Positions 7,903-17,490 of a stretch of 64,000 nucleotides of DNA are shown here, in pieces. The notes beneath the pieces were generated by a model. That model did not search any database. It saw only the letters and a program-made list of their open reading frames with translations, and had not been told where the DNA came from. Source of the stretch: Sphaerisporangium cinnabarinum (GTDB lineage: Bacteria; Actinomycetota; Actinomycetes; Actinomycetales; Cellulomonadaceae); the NCBI GenBank assembly GCA_003052455.1, contig QAPD01000033.1, forward strand, positions 22,038 to 86,037, in the 5' to 3' direction. The translations under genes and the position numbers were made by a program. Within the stretch, counting starts at the first letter, position 1, and the number at the start of each line of letters is the position of its first letter.

Positions 7903-10900
7903 TCAGCAGGAGCGCGCGTCGAACGCGACCTCGAGCGGCGCGAACCCGTCGACCGTCACGACGGCCGTCCCGCCCGGGACGGACGCCGCGCGCGACGCGA
8001 ACGACTGGTAGGCGCTCGCGCCCGGCGCCACCGCGGCGACCGTGCGCGTGCCGTACGGCGTCGCGAGCGTCACGTCGAGCGGCGCGTCGCCGTCGTTCGT
8101 GGCGCGGACCGCGACGTACACCTTGCCGGCCAGGCACCGCGTCTCGGCGGTGACCGTCACGGGCGCCGTCCCGGCGTCGGCCGTCCAGCGCAGGGCGTAC
8201 GCCCGCTGCGTGCCGTCCTCGGCCGTGACGCGCACCGTCGTCGTGCCGGGCACGCCGTCGGCGGACTCGACCGCGACCGTCGCCCAGGGGTCGTGCGCGA
8301 CCGCCTCGACGGCGGGCACGCCGCCCGTGACCGGCACGTCGTACGTCGTGACGGCCGGGTCGAACCCGGCGAGGGGCTCGCCGGCCACGGTGATGCCCGA
8401 CGCCGCGGCGTCGGTCCCCGTGCCCGGCACCTTGGCGAGCACCTCGATCTCGGAGACCACCAGGTGGGTGTTCGGCCGCGCCGTGAGGACGACGCGCACG
8501 GACGACGTCCGCACGTCCGCGGGGATCTCGACCGCGGGCGCGGGGCCGTCCGGCGAGGCATCCACCGTGACGGGCGCGCCGACGTCGGTCCACGTGCCGT
8601 CCACGAGCGCCTGGAGCCGGACGGACTGCGCCCAGCTCGCGCTGGACCCGTCCTTCCAGAAGCGCGTCACGACGCCGGTGACGTCGCGGTCGGCCGGGAG
8701 CGTGACCGTGAGCGTGTCGGACGCTCGCTTGGTGCCCGACACCCAGTTCGACCACGCCTTGTCCGTGAGGTTGCCGTTGACGACACCGCCGACGGCGTAG
8801 CCCGGCTCGGTGAACGTCGCGCTGGCGGTCGTGCCCGCGGCGAGCGCGCCGTTGGCGGACGCGGCCTCGGTCACCTGGACGCGGACGGTGGCCGGGAGCG
8901 TGGCGCCCGCCCCGGCGTCGGCCGTGCCCGTGAGCTCGACGACCCCGACGCCGTCGTACGCGCCCGCGGGGGCGTCGTCCCAGACCACGGGGCGCTCGAC
9001 CTCCGCGCCGCCTGCGGCGACCGCGGTGACGGTCGTGGGCAGGGCCGGGGTGCCGCCCGCGTACGCCTTGGCGCGCGCGGGGAGCGTGGACGTGAGCTCG
9101 TCGACGACGACGGTCGCCGTCGCGGCGACCTCGCCCCCCGTCGGCGTGGCCACCGTGCCCGCCACCTCGACGGTGCCGGGCTCGGCCCACGCGTCGTCGT
9201 CCGGCACGTCCCACGAGACGGGGAGCGCGCCGCGCGCCCCGTCACGGTAGACCGGCGTCACCGTCGCGGGCAGCTCGGGCGCGGTGCCCGGCGTCGTGAA
9301 CGCCTGGACGGGCTCGGTGCCGAGGACCGTCTCGTCGACGATCCGCCAGCGCTGGTTCACGCCGGAGTTCGCGAGGTACGTGCCCACGGGCGAGCCGTCC
9401 GCCGTCGCCTGGCCGCCGACCTCGAGGAGGGTCTTCGAGGACGCGTTGACGAGCGTGAAGGTGCCGTCGCCGGTCGTCGAGAGGATCCACTGCGCGGCGA
9501 GCGGGGTGTCCGCGACGTCGGCGGGCGCGTCCTGGAGGACGGCGGACGTGTCGGCCGCGACGGCGAGCTGGCGGCCCGTGGCCGCGTTCGTCACGGCGTA
9601 GCGCGTGCGGTGCGAGCCGGAGCCCTCGGGGGCGCCGAGCGCCGTGAGCTCCCACGCCTGCTCCGCGACGGGCGCGTCGGTGCGGATCACGACGCCCGTG
9701 CCCGACGCCGACGGCGCGAGCGAGCGGTCCGCCTGCACGCCGTCGAGGCGGTACGCGTGACCGTCCTGGACGAGCGCGGCGTCGTCCGCGACGCCGGAGA
9801 CGCCGTCGACGACGAACGTCGTCACGGACTCGGCCGGCACGACGAGCGTCGCGCTGGGGCCGTCCGTACCCGGCGTGACGGCCACCGGTTCGCCCTCGAC
9901 GAGGTAGCCGGCCGTGCTCGTGACCACGGGGGTGACGGTCGCATCGGACCCGACCGCACCGAACTTCGACAGGTCGAGCGTCACGGCGCGCTCGGCCTTC
10001 GTGGCGTTGACGTGCACGACCGTCGCGGACGTGCCGTCGGCCGACACCGCGGCCGTGCTGTTGCTGTCGTCCGAGCGGATCAGCGAGTCGCCCGGCTCGA
10101 TGTAGTGCGTGAAGTTCTGGGTCGCCCAGTACTTCGTGTTCGTGTAGATCGGGCACGTCTCGAGCGTGTCCTCGGCCGTGCAGTCGAACGGGATCTGGAT
10201 CTCGCCCCAGTTCATGCCGTTCGCGCTCTCGCCGCCGGGCGCCATGTTCGCGTAGTCCTCGACCGGCTGCCAGAACACCCACGCGCTCGGCTCGAGCTCG
10301 CGCAGGTCGTCGACGATGTGCTGCGCGCTGCCGAGGCCGGACTCCATGGTCTCGAAGTCCTGGCCCGTCGAGCTCCAGTTCCCGCCGACCTCGCTCATCC
10401 ACAGCGGCTTGTCCTCGCCCTTGGCGATGTCGCGGACCGTCGTGCGCTGGCCCGTGCCGTAGGTGTGGACGTTGAGCTGCGACACCTGGTCGCGGACCGC
10501 CTGCGGGTACGCGTTCCAGTTGGTCGCGAACGTGCCGGGGTTCGTCTCGTCCATCGCCGAGATCACGGCCTCGGTCGAGGAGCCCTCGAGCGCCGCGGCG
10601 AGCGCCGGGACGACCTTCGCCTGGAGCGCGGGGCCCATGTGGGCGCCCTCCTGGCGGCCCCCGGTCGGGTTGCCGTCGGCGCCGAGCTGCGTGCCCCAGT
10701 AGTTGGTGTTGGGCTCGTTGAACGGGTCGATCGTGTCGACCTCGATGCCGTGCGCCTCCTCGAGGCGCTCGGTCACGCCGACCAGGTACGACGCGAAGTC
10801 GTCGATGCTGTCCGTCCTGAGCTGGTCCGCGGTCGAGCTGAACCCGCCCGAGACGTAGCCGCTCACGGTCATGAACCACGGCGGCGAGTTGCTGAACGTC

Positions 10901-11511
10901 TCCCAGTGCGTGACGTCGTCCTTGATCCGGTCGACCCACCAGCGCTGCGTCGCGTCGGCGTCCTCGTCCCAGTGGTCCGGGTTCGCGGGGTCCCACCAGT
11001 CCACGTCGGTGCGCGTCGTGCCCTCGGGCGCCTTCCACCACCCGTCGACGGCGCCGCCGGCGCGCAGGTAGTCGGGCACGTCGGGCGCGTTCCCGCCGCC
11101 GACGTTGTAGCGCGCGATGTTGAGGTTGAGGCCCTCGTCGCCGAACACCATGTCCGCGAGCCGGTCGCGGATCTCGTCCGGGTAGCCGCCCGTGGCGTTG
11201 GCGAACCACACGAGGCTCGTGCCCCAGCCCTCGAACGGCGCGCCCGCGTACGACGGGTCGGGCGTCACGGTGACGCCCGCGACGTCGGCTGCGGCCGCCG
11301 TCGTGCCGGTCGCGGCGACTGCGGCGACCGCGCCACGGGGCGCGGCCTGCGCGGGCAGGGCGGCGAGCGCGCAGCCCGCGACGAGCGCCCCGGCACCGAG
11401 GCCCGCGACGACGCGGGCTCCCGTCCTGCGGGCGGCCGCACCGGCCGGGCTCGTGCGGCGCGGACCGGGTGGTCCACCCCGCGTGGTCGTGTCGGTCTCG
11501 GTCGGGCTCAT
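7903..11511 (-). CDS. Secreted multidomain GH30-family endo-galactanase-like enzyme
   Basis: 1202 aa. A signal peptide (hydrophobic about 33-51, likely cleavage after AQA near 56) precedes a GH30-like (beta/alpha)8 domain (about 80-520). The acid/base is Glu266 in FNEPN and the nucleophile is Glu374 in MSEVGG. Downstream come a ricin-type lectin-like domain (about 570-730), a bacterial Ig-like domain (about 740-870), an F5/8 type C (discoidin) domain (about 885-1030), a cadherin-like sandwich (about 1030-1115) and a C-terminal beta domain with two Cys. Related GH30 enzymes cut beta-1,6-galactan of arabinogalactan proteins. With the neighbouring GH42 and importer this fits extracellular galactan attack, but the exact linkage is an inference. 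The ATG at 11511 has GGAGGTGG; the in-frame ATG at 11556 lacks one. Confidence 0.85.
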   Translation of the reverse strand: MSPTETDTTTRGGPPGPRRTSPAGAAARRTGARVVAGLGAGALVAGCALAALPAQAAPRGAVAAVAATGTTAAAADVAGVTVTPDPSYAGAPFEGWGTSLVWFANATGGYPDEIRDRLADMVFGDEGLNLNIARYNVGGGNAPDVPDYLRAGGAVDGWWKAPEGTTRTDVDWWDPANPDHWDEDADATQRWWVDRIKDDVTHWETFSNSPPWFMTVSGYVSGGFSSTADQLRTDSIDDFASYLVGVTERLEEAHGIEVDTIDPFNEPNTNYWGTQLGADGNPTGGRQEGAHMGPALQAKVVPALAAALEGSSTEAVISAMDETNPGTFATNWNAYPQAVRDQVSQLNVHTYGTGQRTTVRDIAKGEDKPLWMSEVGGNWSSTGQDFETMESGLGSAQHIVDDLRELEPSAWVFWQPVEDYANMAPGGESANGMNWGEIQIPFDCTAEDTLETCPIYTNTKYWATQNFTHYIEPGDSLIRSDDSNSTAAVSADGTSATVVHVNATKAERAVTLDLSKFGAVGSDATVTPVVTSTAGYLVEGEPVAVTPGTDGPSATLVVPAESVTTFVVDGVSGVADDAALVQDGHAYRLDGVQADRSLAPSASGTGVVIRTDAPVAEQAWELTALGAPEGSGSHRTRYAVTNAATGRQLAVAADTSAVLQDAPADVADTPLAAQWILSTTGDGTFTLVNASSKTLLEVGGQATADGSPVGTYLANSGVNQRWRIVDETVLGTEPVQAFTTPGTAPELPATVTPVYRDGARGALPVSWDVPDDDAWAEPGTVEVAGTVATPTGGEVAATATVVVDELTSTLPARAKAYAGGTPALPTTVTAVAAGGAEVERPVVWDDAPAGAYDGVGVVELTGTADAGAGATLPATVRVQVTEAASANGALAAGTTASATFTEPGYAVGGVVNGNLTDKAWSNWVSGTKRASDTLTVTLPADRDVTGVVTRFWKDGSSASWAQSVRLQALVDGTWTDVGAPVTVDASPDGPAPAVEIPADVRTSSVRVVLTARPNTHLVVSEIEVLAKVPGTGTDAAASGITVAGEPLAGFDPAVTTYDVPVTGGVPAVEAVAHDPWATVAVESADGVPGTTTVRVTAEDGTQRAYALRWTADAGTAPVTVTAETRCLAGKVYVAVRATNDGDAPLDVTLATPYGTRTVAAVAPGASAYQSFASRAASVPGGTAVVTVDGFAPLEVAFDARSC

Positions 11512-11590
11512 CCCTGAGCCACCTCCTTCGCGTCGCTGCGAACCGGCGGGGTGCACCGGGTGCGGGTCGTTCCCGCGGGGGTCTGTCTGC

Positions 11591-11730
11591 CGAGGGAGAG
11601 CCGCGGTCCGTCGAGGGAGAGCCCAGGCCTCCGACCTCGTAGAGCCGGGGCTCTACCTCGCGGAACCACGGCTCTACCTCGCGGAACCACGGCTCTACCT
11701 CGTGGTACCGGGGCTCTACCTCGCGGTGGC
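11591..11730. repeat. 21-bp repeat array downstream of the GH42 gene
   Basis: Two forward variants CGAGGGAGAGCC start at 11591 and 11612 (21 bp apart). They are followed by GTAGAGCC/GGCTCTAC, a perfect 8-bp hairpin at 11639-11656, and by inverted units whose GGCTCTACCTCG begins at 11649, 11670, 11691 and 11712, exactly 21 bp apart. The last unit supplies the TAG stop of the GH42 gene. This is the longest of four arrays of the same family. Confidence 0.85.
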
Positions 11731-13932
11731 GGGGTGCTTCCTCGGCGGGGTCGGCGCGGCCGGGCGGCGGACGACGGCGACGCCGCGCGGCTCGAGCAGC
11801 AGCGCGCCTTCCACCGTGCCCTCCACCGCGGCCTCCGCCGTGCCGTCCGCCGTGCCATCCGTCGTGGCAGCCCTCGTGCCCGACGCCGTGAGGCGGCGCC
11901 CGGCGAGGACGTCGCCCGCGACGTCGGGTACCTCGACCGGACGGGCCGTGCGGTTGACGAGGAACCAGAAGTCGTCCGTGCCGTCGGTGCGGACCGCGAG
12001 CTCGACGTCGCCGCGGACGGCGGCGGGCAGCTCGCTGCGCACGCCCGCGTCGTCGAGCAGGCGGGCGAGCACGGGGACGAGGCCCTGGCGGCCGAACCGC
12101 GTGGAGACGTACGCGGCGGAGCCCTCGCGGGCGCCCGTGCCGTCCCCGCTGCGGACCGTCCGGCGCGTCACCGCGGCACGCCCGGCCTGCTCGCCGGTCT
12201 TGTACCAGCCCAGCACCTCGACGTCCGGGTCGACGACGTCCACCGGCTCGGTCCACACCGTGCCCTCGAGCTGCTCGCCCGCGAGCTCGACCGTCGCGCT
12301 CTCGCCGTCCAGCAGCGGGGCGAACTCCTCGACCCGGATGCCGAGCAGGTCGCGCAGCGCGCCCGGGTAGCCGCCGAGCCACGCGTGGTCGTCCTGGTCG
12401 ACGACGCCCGAGAAGTAGGTCGTGACGAGGTGGCCGCCCGCCTCGACGAACGCCGTGAGGCGGTCGCGCAGGCCGGCCGGGACGACGTGCAGCACCGGCG
12501 CCACGACGACGTCGTACGTCGCGAGGTCCGTCGCGGACGGCACGACGTCCGCGCGCACGCCGAGCGCGAGGAACGCCGAGTACCAGTCGAGCGCCTCCTG
12601 GCGGTAGCGCAGCCGGTCCGTCGGGTGGGAGTCGAGCTCGCTCGTCCACCACGAGTCCCAGTCGAAGACGATCGCGGCGCGCGCGGGCTTCTGCGTGCTG
12701 CCCGCGACGGGCGCGAGGTCGCGCAGGGTCGCACCGAGCGCGACGACGTCACGGAACAGGCGCGAGCGCTCGCCCGCGTGCGGGACCATGCCCGAGTGGT
12801 ACTTCTCCGCGCCGGCCGCGGACTGGCGCCACTGGAAGTAGCAGACCGCGTCGGCGCCGTGGGCCACGTGGGTGAGCGAGTCGCGCGCGAGCTCGCCCGG
12901 CTTCTTCGCGACGTTGACGGGCTGCCAGTTCACCGCGCTCGTCGAGTGCTCCATGAGGAACCACGGCCGGTGCCGGGCGATGCCGCCCGTGAGGTTCGCG
13001 GAGAACGACAGCTCGTCGAGCGCCTGCGGGCCGGGCAGCACGTAGTGGTCGTTGGAGACGAAGTCGAGCTCGTCCGCCCACGCGGCGTAGTCCATGCCCT
13101 TCGTCTCGCCCATGACCATGAAGTTCGTCGTCACGGGCACGTCCGGCGTGACGCGGCGCAGGATCTCCGCCTCCGCGCGCAGGTACTGCCGGAGCGCGTC
13201 GGACGAGAAGCGCTTGAAGTCGAGCTGCTGGGTGGGGTTCGGGTGCGACGCCGCGAGCCGCGGCGGGAGGACCTGGTCCCACGCGCTGTAGCGCTGCGAC
13301 CAGAACGCGGTGCCCCACGCGGCGTTGAGCGCGTCGAGCGTCGGGTAGCGGTCGCGCAGCCACGCGCGGAAGGCGGCGGCCGCGTCGTCGGAGAAGTCGT
13401 AGACGTTGTGGCAGCCGAGCTCGTTCGACACGTGCCACGCGACGAGCGCCGGGTGGTCGCCGTACCGCTCGGCCATGCGCTCCACGAGGCGCAGCGCGTG
13501 CTCCCGGAAGACCGGCGACGTCGGGCGCCACTGCTGCCGCGCGCCCGGCCACAGGGTCTCGCCCGTGCGGGTCTGCGGCAGGATCTCCGGGTGCTTCGTC
13601 GTCAGCCACGGCGGCGGCGAGGCGGTCGCCGTCGCGAGGTCGACCGTGATGCCGTGCGCGTGGAGGAGGTCCATCGCGTCGTCGAGCCACGCGAAGTCCC
13701 ACGTGTCCTCGGTCGGCTGGATGCGGGCCCACGAGAAGATCGCGAGCGAGACCACCGTCACGCCGGCCTCGCGCATGAGGCGGACGTCCTCGTCCCAGAC
13801 CTCGCGCGGCCACTGGTCCGGGTTGTAGTCCGCGCCGTAGGACAGGCCCGACGGCGCGTACGCACCGGGCTCGCCCGGCGGCGTGTGCGGCCCGGGACGG
13901 CGCAGCCAGCGGAACGGGGTGGGGGAAGACAT
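11716..13932 (-). CDS. GH42 beta-galactosidase
   Basis: 738 aa. GLSYGADYNPDQWP at the N-terminus and the active-site glutamates Glu171 (WHVSNELGCHN, acid/base) and Glu328 (WFLMEHSTS, nucleophile) identify GH42. A trimerisation domain (about 400-610) and a small C-terminal beta domain follow. There is no signal peptide, so it should act in the cytoplasm on imported galacto-oligosaccharides. Ribosome site GAGGAGCC lies before the ATG at 13932. The C-terminal tail (about 680-710) is low-complexity (repeated DGTA/EGTV), and the final Ala-Arg-stop is encoded by a 21-bp intergenic repeat unit, suggesting the tail has been extended or remodelled by that repeat. Confidence 0.93.
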   Translation of the reverse strand: MSSPTPFRWLRRPGPHTPPGEPGAYAPSGLSYGADYNPDQWPREVWDEDVRLMREAGVTVVSLAIFSWARIQPTEDTWDFAWLDDAMDLLHAHGITVDLATATASPPPWLTTKHPEILPQTRTGETLWPGARQQWRPTSPVFREHALRLVERMAERYGDHPALVAWHVSNELGCHNVYDFSDDAAAAFRAWLRDRYPTLDALNAAWGTAFWSQRYSAWDQVLPPRLAASHPNPTQQLDFKRFSSDALRQYLRAEAEILRRVTPDVPVTTNFMVMGETKGMDYAAWADELDFVSNDHYVLPGPQALDELSFSANLTGGIARHRPWFLMEHSTSAVNWQPVNVAKKPGELARDSLTHVAHGADAVCYFQWRQSAAGAEKYHSGMVPHAGERSRLFRDVVALGATLRDLAPVAGSTQKPARAAIVFDWDSWWTSELDSHPTDRLRYRQEALDWYSAFLALGVRADVVPSATDLATYDVVVAPVLHVVPAGLRDRLTAFVEAGGHLVTTYFSGVVDQDDHAWLGGYPGALRDLLGIRVEEFAPLLDGESATVELAGEQLEGTVWTEPVDVVDPDVEVLGWYKTGEQAGRAAVTRRTVRSGDGTGAREGSAAYVSTRFGRQGLVPVLARLLDDAGVRSELPAAVRGDVELAVRTDGTDDFWFLVNRTARPVEVPDVAGDVLAGRRLTASGTRAATTDGTADGTAEAAVEGTVEGALLLEPRGVAVVRRPAAPTPPRKHPATAR

Positions 13933-13990
13933 GCAGGCTCCTCAGGTGCTCGCAGAGCGGTCGGCGGCGGGGTGGGCCGCCGGCGGGGTG

Positions 13991-14063
13991 CCGCGTGGTC
14001 GCACCGGGAGGCGCGACCACGCGGCCGTCGGGGCAGGGCCGGGCGCCCTGGCGGGCGCCCGGC
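13991..14063 (-). terminator. Two tandem hairpins between binding-protein and GH42 genes
   Basis: Hairpin A: CCGCGTGGTCG (13991-14001) with CGACCACGCGG (14014-14024). Hairpin B: GCCGGGCGCCC (14038-14048) with GGGCGCCCGGC (14053-14063), 11 bp perfect with a 4-nt loop. B begins 10 nt after the binding-protein stop codon. Such intercistronic hairpins commonly stabilise binding-protein mRNA or partly terminate, which would lower GH42 expression relative to the transporter. Confidence 0.6.
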
Positions 14064-14072
14064 GGGGCCGGG

Positions 14073-15413
14073 TCACTCGGTGACGGTGAACCCCTGCTCG
14101 GTGCCGTACTTCGCGGACGCGTCCTGCCAGGCCTTCAGGCCGTCGGCGAGGGTCGTGCCCGAGACGTAGGCCTGGCCCACGGTGTCGTTGAAGATCGAGT
14201 TCGCGTAGACCTGGAACGGCAGGTACGACCAGCCCTCGACGACGTCGGACGCCGACTGTGCGAGGACCTCGTTGATCTTCTGGCCGCCGAAGTACTCGGA
14301 CTCGAAGCCCTGGAACTCGTCGGACTCCAGCTCGGCCGTCGTGGCCGGGAACGCGCCGCCGTCGACGCGCGTCTGCACGCCGTCGCCCGCGTTCGCGTAC
14401 TCGAGGAAGCCGTAGGCGAGCGCCTGGTTCGAGCTCGCGGCCGGGACGGACAGCGCGGAGCCGCCGTTCTCGGCGCTCGCGGACGCGCCCTCCTCCCACT
14501 GGGGGAGCGGCGCGACGCGCCACTTGCCGGCGCCGTCGGGCACGCCCGACTCGAGGTTCGCGGGCATCCACGCGCCGATCGCGAGCGTCGCGATCGTGCC
14601 GTTGCCGAGGCCCTGGTACCACTCGTCGCTCCACGAGCTGACGGGCGCGAGGAGGTCCTCGTCGATGAGCGTCTGCCAGGTCTCGGCGAACTGCGTGCTG
14701 CCCTCGTCCGCGAGGTCGATCGTCACGTCCGTGCCGTCGACCTGGAACGGCTGGCCGCCGGCCTGCCAGATGAGCGAGGTCGTGAAGCCGGCGTCGCCCG
14801 TGTCGTTGGTGATGTACACGTTCGGGTCGGCCGCGTGCAGGGCGCGCGCCGCCTCGACGAAGCCGTCCCACGTCGTCGGCACCTCGATGCCGTGCTGCGT
14901 GAAGACCTCCTCGTTGTAGAAGAGGGCCATGGGACCGGAGTCCATGGGCAGGCCGTAGACGCCCTCGCCCTGCTGGACGGCGTTCCACGGCCCGGGCGTG
15001 AACGTCCCGTCGAGCTCGTCGGCGCCGAACGACGACAGGTCGGCGACGGCGTCCGAGAGCGCGAACTGCGGGAGCGCGTAGTACTCGACCTGCGCGACGT
15101 CGGGCACGCCCTTGCCGGCGGCGATCGCGTTCTGCAGCGCGGTGTACTGGTCGTTGCCGGTGCCCGCGTTGACGAGGTCGACGTCGACGTTCGGGTACTC
15201 GGCCTCGAAGTCGCTGACGACCTGCTCGAGCGTGGGCTCCCAGGCCCACACCGTGAGGCTGCCGCCCTCCTCGAGGGCCGCGGCGACGTCGTCGGCCGAG
15301 CCGGCGTCCCCGCCGGAGTCGTTGCCGCCGCCCGAGCTGCAGGCGGCCAGGGCCAGCGCGACGACGCCGGTGGCGGCGACGGCGCGCAGGGCGCGGGTGG
15401 TGCGGATGGACAT
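14073..15413 (-). CDS. CUT1 sugar ABC transporter, solute-binding lipoprotein
   Basis: 446 aa. The lipoprotein signal is clear: MSIRTTRALR start, hydrophobic core, lipobox LAAC with Cys25. The mature part (GGSLTVWAWEPTLEQVVSDF...) is an extracellular solute-binding protein of family 1 (MalE-like). The ATG at 15413 follows AGAGGAA. It is third in the operon after two permeases. No ATPase gene is present, which is normal for CUT1 systems sharing an MsiK-type ATPase in actinobacteria. Ligand inferred from neighbours: beta-galacto-oligosaccharides. Confidence 0.93.
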   Translation of the reverse strand: MSIRTTRALRAVAATGVVALALAACSSGGGNDSGGDAGSADDVAAALEEGGSLTVWAWEPTLEQVVSDFEAEYPNVDVDLVNAGTGNDQYTALQNAIAAGKGVPDVAQVEYYALPQFALSDAVADLSSFGADELDGTFTPGPWNAVQQGEGVYGLPMDSGPMALFYNEEVFTQHGIEVPTTWDGFVEAARALHAADPNVYITNDTGDAGFTTSLIWQAGGQPFQVDGTDVTIDLADEGSTQFAETWQTLIDEDLLAPVSSWSDEWYQGLGNGTIATLAIGAWMPANLESGVPDGAGKWRVAPLPQWEEGASASAENGGSALSVPAASSNQALAYGFLEYANAGDGVQTRVDGGAFPATTAELESDEFQGFESEYFGGQKINEVLAQSASDVVEGWSYLPFQVYANSIFNDTVGQAYVSGTTLADGLKAWQDASAKYGTEQGFTVTE

Positions 15414-15511
15414 GAGGGTTCCTCTCACTTCGTCGTCAGACGGATCGGGCGGGGTGGGTGCGGGGGTGGTGGACGGGCCTGCGCGGTGCGTCGTGCGGCG
15501 CTGCGCGGGCG

Positions 15512-16468
15512 TCACTCCTTGACGGACCCGGCCGCGAGGCCGGACTGCCAGTAGCGCTGGAGCAGGAGGAAGGCCGCGACGAGCGGCAGGATGGTGAGCA
15601 GCGAGCCGGTGATCACGAGGTCGAAGATCGCCTCGCCGCCGGCGGTCGCGGCCTGCGCGTTCCACGCGTTGAGGCCGAGCGTCAGCGGGTACCAGTCGGG
15701 GTCCTTGAGCATGATCAGCGGCAGGAAGTAGTTGTTCCACGTCGCGACCATCGTGAAGAGCAGGACCGTGACGATCCCGGGCGCGAGCAGCGGCAGCGAC
15801 ACCTGGAAGAACGTGCGCCCCTCGCTCGACCCGTCCACGCGCGCGGCCTCGAGCAGCTCCGTCGGGATGGACTCGGCCGCGAAGACCCACATGAGGTAGA
15901 GGCCGAACGGCGAGATGAGCGACGGGATGATGACGGCCCACGGGGTGTTGGTCAGCCCCATCTGGCTGAACATGAGGAACGTCGGGACGGCCAGGGCCGT
16001 GCCCGGTACCGCGACCGCGCCGATGACCGTCGCGAACACGCCGCGCTTGCCGGGGAAGTCGAACTTCGCGAGGGCGTAGCCGCCGAGCACGGCGAGGAAC
16101 GTCGCGCCGCCGGCCCCGACCACCACGTACAGCAGCGTGTTCGCGAACCAGCGGCCGAAGATGCCGCCGTCGTAGGTGAGCGTCCGGGCGATGTTGTCGA
16201 ACAGCGCGAAGTCGCCGCTGAACCACAGGCCGAACGAGGAGAACAGGCTCGACTGCGTCTTGGACGCGTTGACGACGAGCCAGAACAGCGGCACGAGCGC
16301 GTAGAGCAGGACGATCCCGGTGAGGACGGTCAGCAGGACGCTGCGGCGCGGGCGGGCGACGCTGTGCGGGGCGCGCGAGCGCAGGCGCACGGGCTTGCGC
16401 GTCGTGGCGCTCGTCGTCGTGCGGGACGCGGCGGGGACCGCCGGGGTCGAGGGCGTCGTGGCGGTCAT
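15512..16468 (-). CDS. CUT1 sugar ABC transporter permease (MalG type)
   Basis: 318 aa with six predicted membrane helices. The EAA loop is EAARVDGSSEGRTFFQVSLP (the ATPase contact), and the C-terminal GLAAGSVKE is typical of MalG-type subunits. The ATG at 16468 uses AAGGAGG located in the last codons of the upstream permease gene, 2 nt away. The N-terminus carries an extra Ala/Thr/Arg-rich cytoplasmic stretch of about 40 residues. Confidence 0.93.
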   Translation of the reverse strand: MTATTPSTPAVPAASRTTTSATTRKPVRLRSRAPHSVARPRRSVLLTVLTGIVLLYALVPLFWLVVNASKTQSSLFSSFGLWFSGDFALFDNIARTLTYDGGIFGRWFANTLLYVVVGAGGATFLAVLGGYALAKFDFPGKRGVFATVIGAVAVPGTALAVPTFLMFSQMGLTNTPWAVIIPSLISPFGLYLMWVFAAESIPTELLEAARVDGSSEGRTFFQVSLPLLAPGIVTVLLFTMVATWNNYFLPLIMLKDPDWYPLTLGLNAWNAQAATAGGEAIFDLVITGSLLTILPLVAAFLLLQRYWQSGLAAGSVKE

Positions 16469-16470
16469 CG

Positions 16471-17409
16471 TCAGGCCTCCTTGCGCATGCCGCGCAGCTG
16501 GACGACGTAGGCCACGATCATCGTGAGGACGCCCATGATGATGGCGACGGTCGCCGAGTAGTTGTACTGCTGGCCGGAGAACGACAGCGAGTAGGCGTAC
16601 AGGTTCGGGGTGAAGTACGTCGTGATCGCGTTCGGCGCGAGGCTCTGCAGGATGCTCGGCTCGTTGAAGAGCTGGAACGAGCCGATGATCGAGAAGATCG
16701 TCGCGATGACGAGCGAGCCGCGGATCGCGGGGATCTTGATCGCCCGGACGACCTGCCACTGGGACGCGCCGTCGAGCTCGGCGGCCTCGTAGAGCGAGGT
16801 CGGCACGACGCGCAGCGCCGAGTAGAAGATGAGCATGTTGTAGCCCACGAACTCCCAGGTCACGATGTTGCCGATCGACAGCAGCACCCAGTCGGGGGAG
16901 AGCGGGTTCGGGATCGCCGTGCCGAGCGCGTCGTTGATGTTCGCGACGAGGCCGAACCGCGTCCCGTACATGAAGCCCCACATGAGCGTCGCGACGACGG
17001 CCGGGACGGCGTAGGGGAGGAAGATCGAGATCCGGAAGAAGTTCCGCCCGTACAGGCGCCCCGAGTCGATCGCGAGCGCGACGAGCAGCGCGATGCCGAG
17101 CATGATCGGGACCTGGACCACGAGGAACAGCCCGACGCGCGAGACCCCGGACCAGAACTGCGGGTCCGAGAACGCGCGGGCGTAGTTCTCGAACCCGACG
17201 AACTGCGTGCCGCCCACCATCTGGGTGCGGAACAGGCTGAGGTAGATCGAGTACGCGATCGGCGCGAGGAACACGAGCGCGAAGACCGCCATGAACGGGC
17301 CCACGAAGCCCCAGCCGGTCCACGAGCGCCGTCGGCGCCGCGCCGGGAGGGACGAAGGAGCGCCGACCGGTGGCCGGAGCGCTGCCACGGGTGGGGACGT
17401 CGTCGTCAT
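16471..17409 (-). CDS. CUT1 sugar ABC transporter permease (MalF type)
   Basis: 312 aa, six predicted helices. The EAA motif is EAAELDGASQWQVVRAIKIP. It is the first gene of the galactan operon. The ATG at 17409 has GAGGACC upstream. The reading frame is open back to 17481, but that extension crosses an operator and is not likely translated. Two LacI-type operators lie 47-95 bp upstream, so this promoter is the expected target of the divergent LacI regulator. Confidence 0.93.
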   Translation of the reverse strand: MTTTSPPVAALRPPVGAPSSLPARRRRRSWTGWGFVGPFMAVFALVFLAPIAYSIYLSLFRTQMVGGTQFVGFENYARAFSDPQFWSGVSRVGLFLVVQVPIMLGIALLVALAIDSGRLYGRNFFRISIFLPYAVPAVVATLMWGFMYGTRFGLVANINDALGTAIPNPLSPDWVLLSIGNIVTWEFVGYNMLIFYSALRVVPTSLYEAAELDGASQWQVVRAIKIPAIRGSLVIATIFSIIGSFQLFNEPSILQSLAPNAITTYFTPNLYAYSLSFSGQQYNYSATVAIIMGVLTMIVAYVVQLRGMRKEA

Positions 17410-17455
17410 GCTGTGGTCCTCGTCATCGGGGGTCGGCGACATCCGTCGTCGCCGT

Positions 17456-17469
17456 TGTTTGCGTAAACA
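17456..17469. promoter_or_regulatory. LacI-family operator 1
   Basis: TGTTTGCGTAAACA, a near-perfect palindrome with the central CG typical of LacI/GalR family operators. It lies between the transporter operon and the divergent LacI gene. Confidence 0.85.
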
Positions 17470-17490
17470 TGAGCATGGCACGAGGTTCGG

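Noticed and set aside
7789..11517. Very long open frame on the plus strand opposite the GH30 gene (over 1200 codons)
   Set aside because: It is a composition artefact of high-GC coding DNA: Arg/Ala/Gly/Pro-rich translation, no domain, no ribosome site, and fully antisense to a gene with clear domains.
11591..11730. Repeat array considered as a CRISPR array
   Set aside because: Repeats are only 20-21 bp including filler, occur in both orientations, have no unique spacers of constant length, and no cas genes are present.
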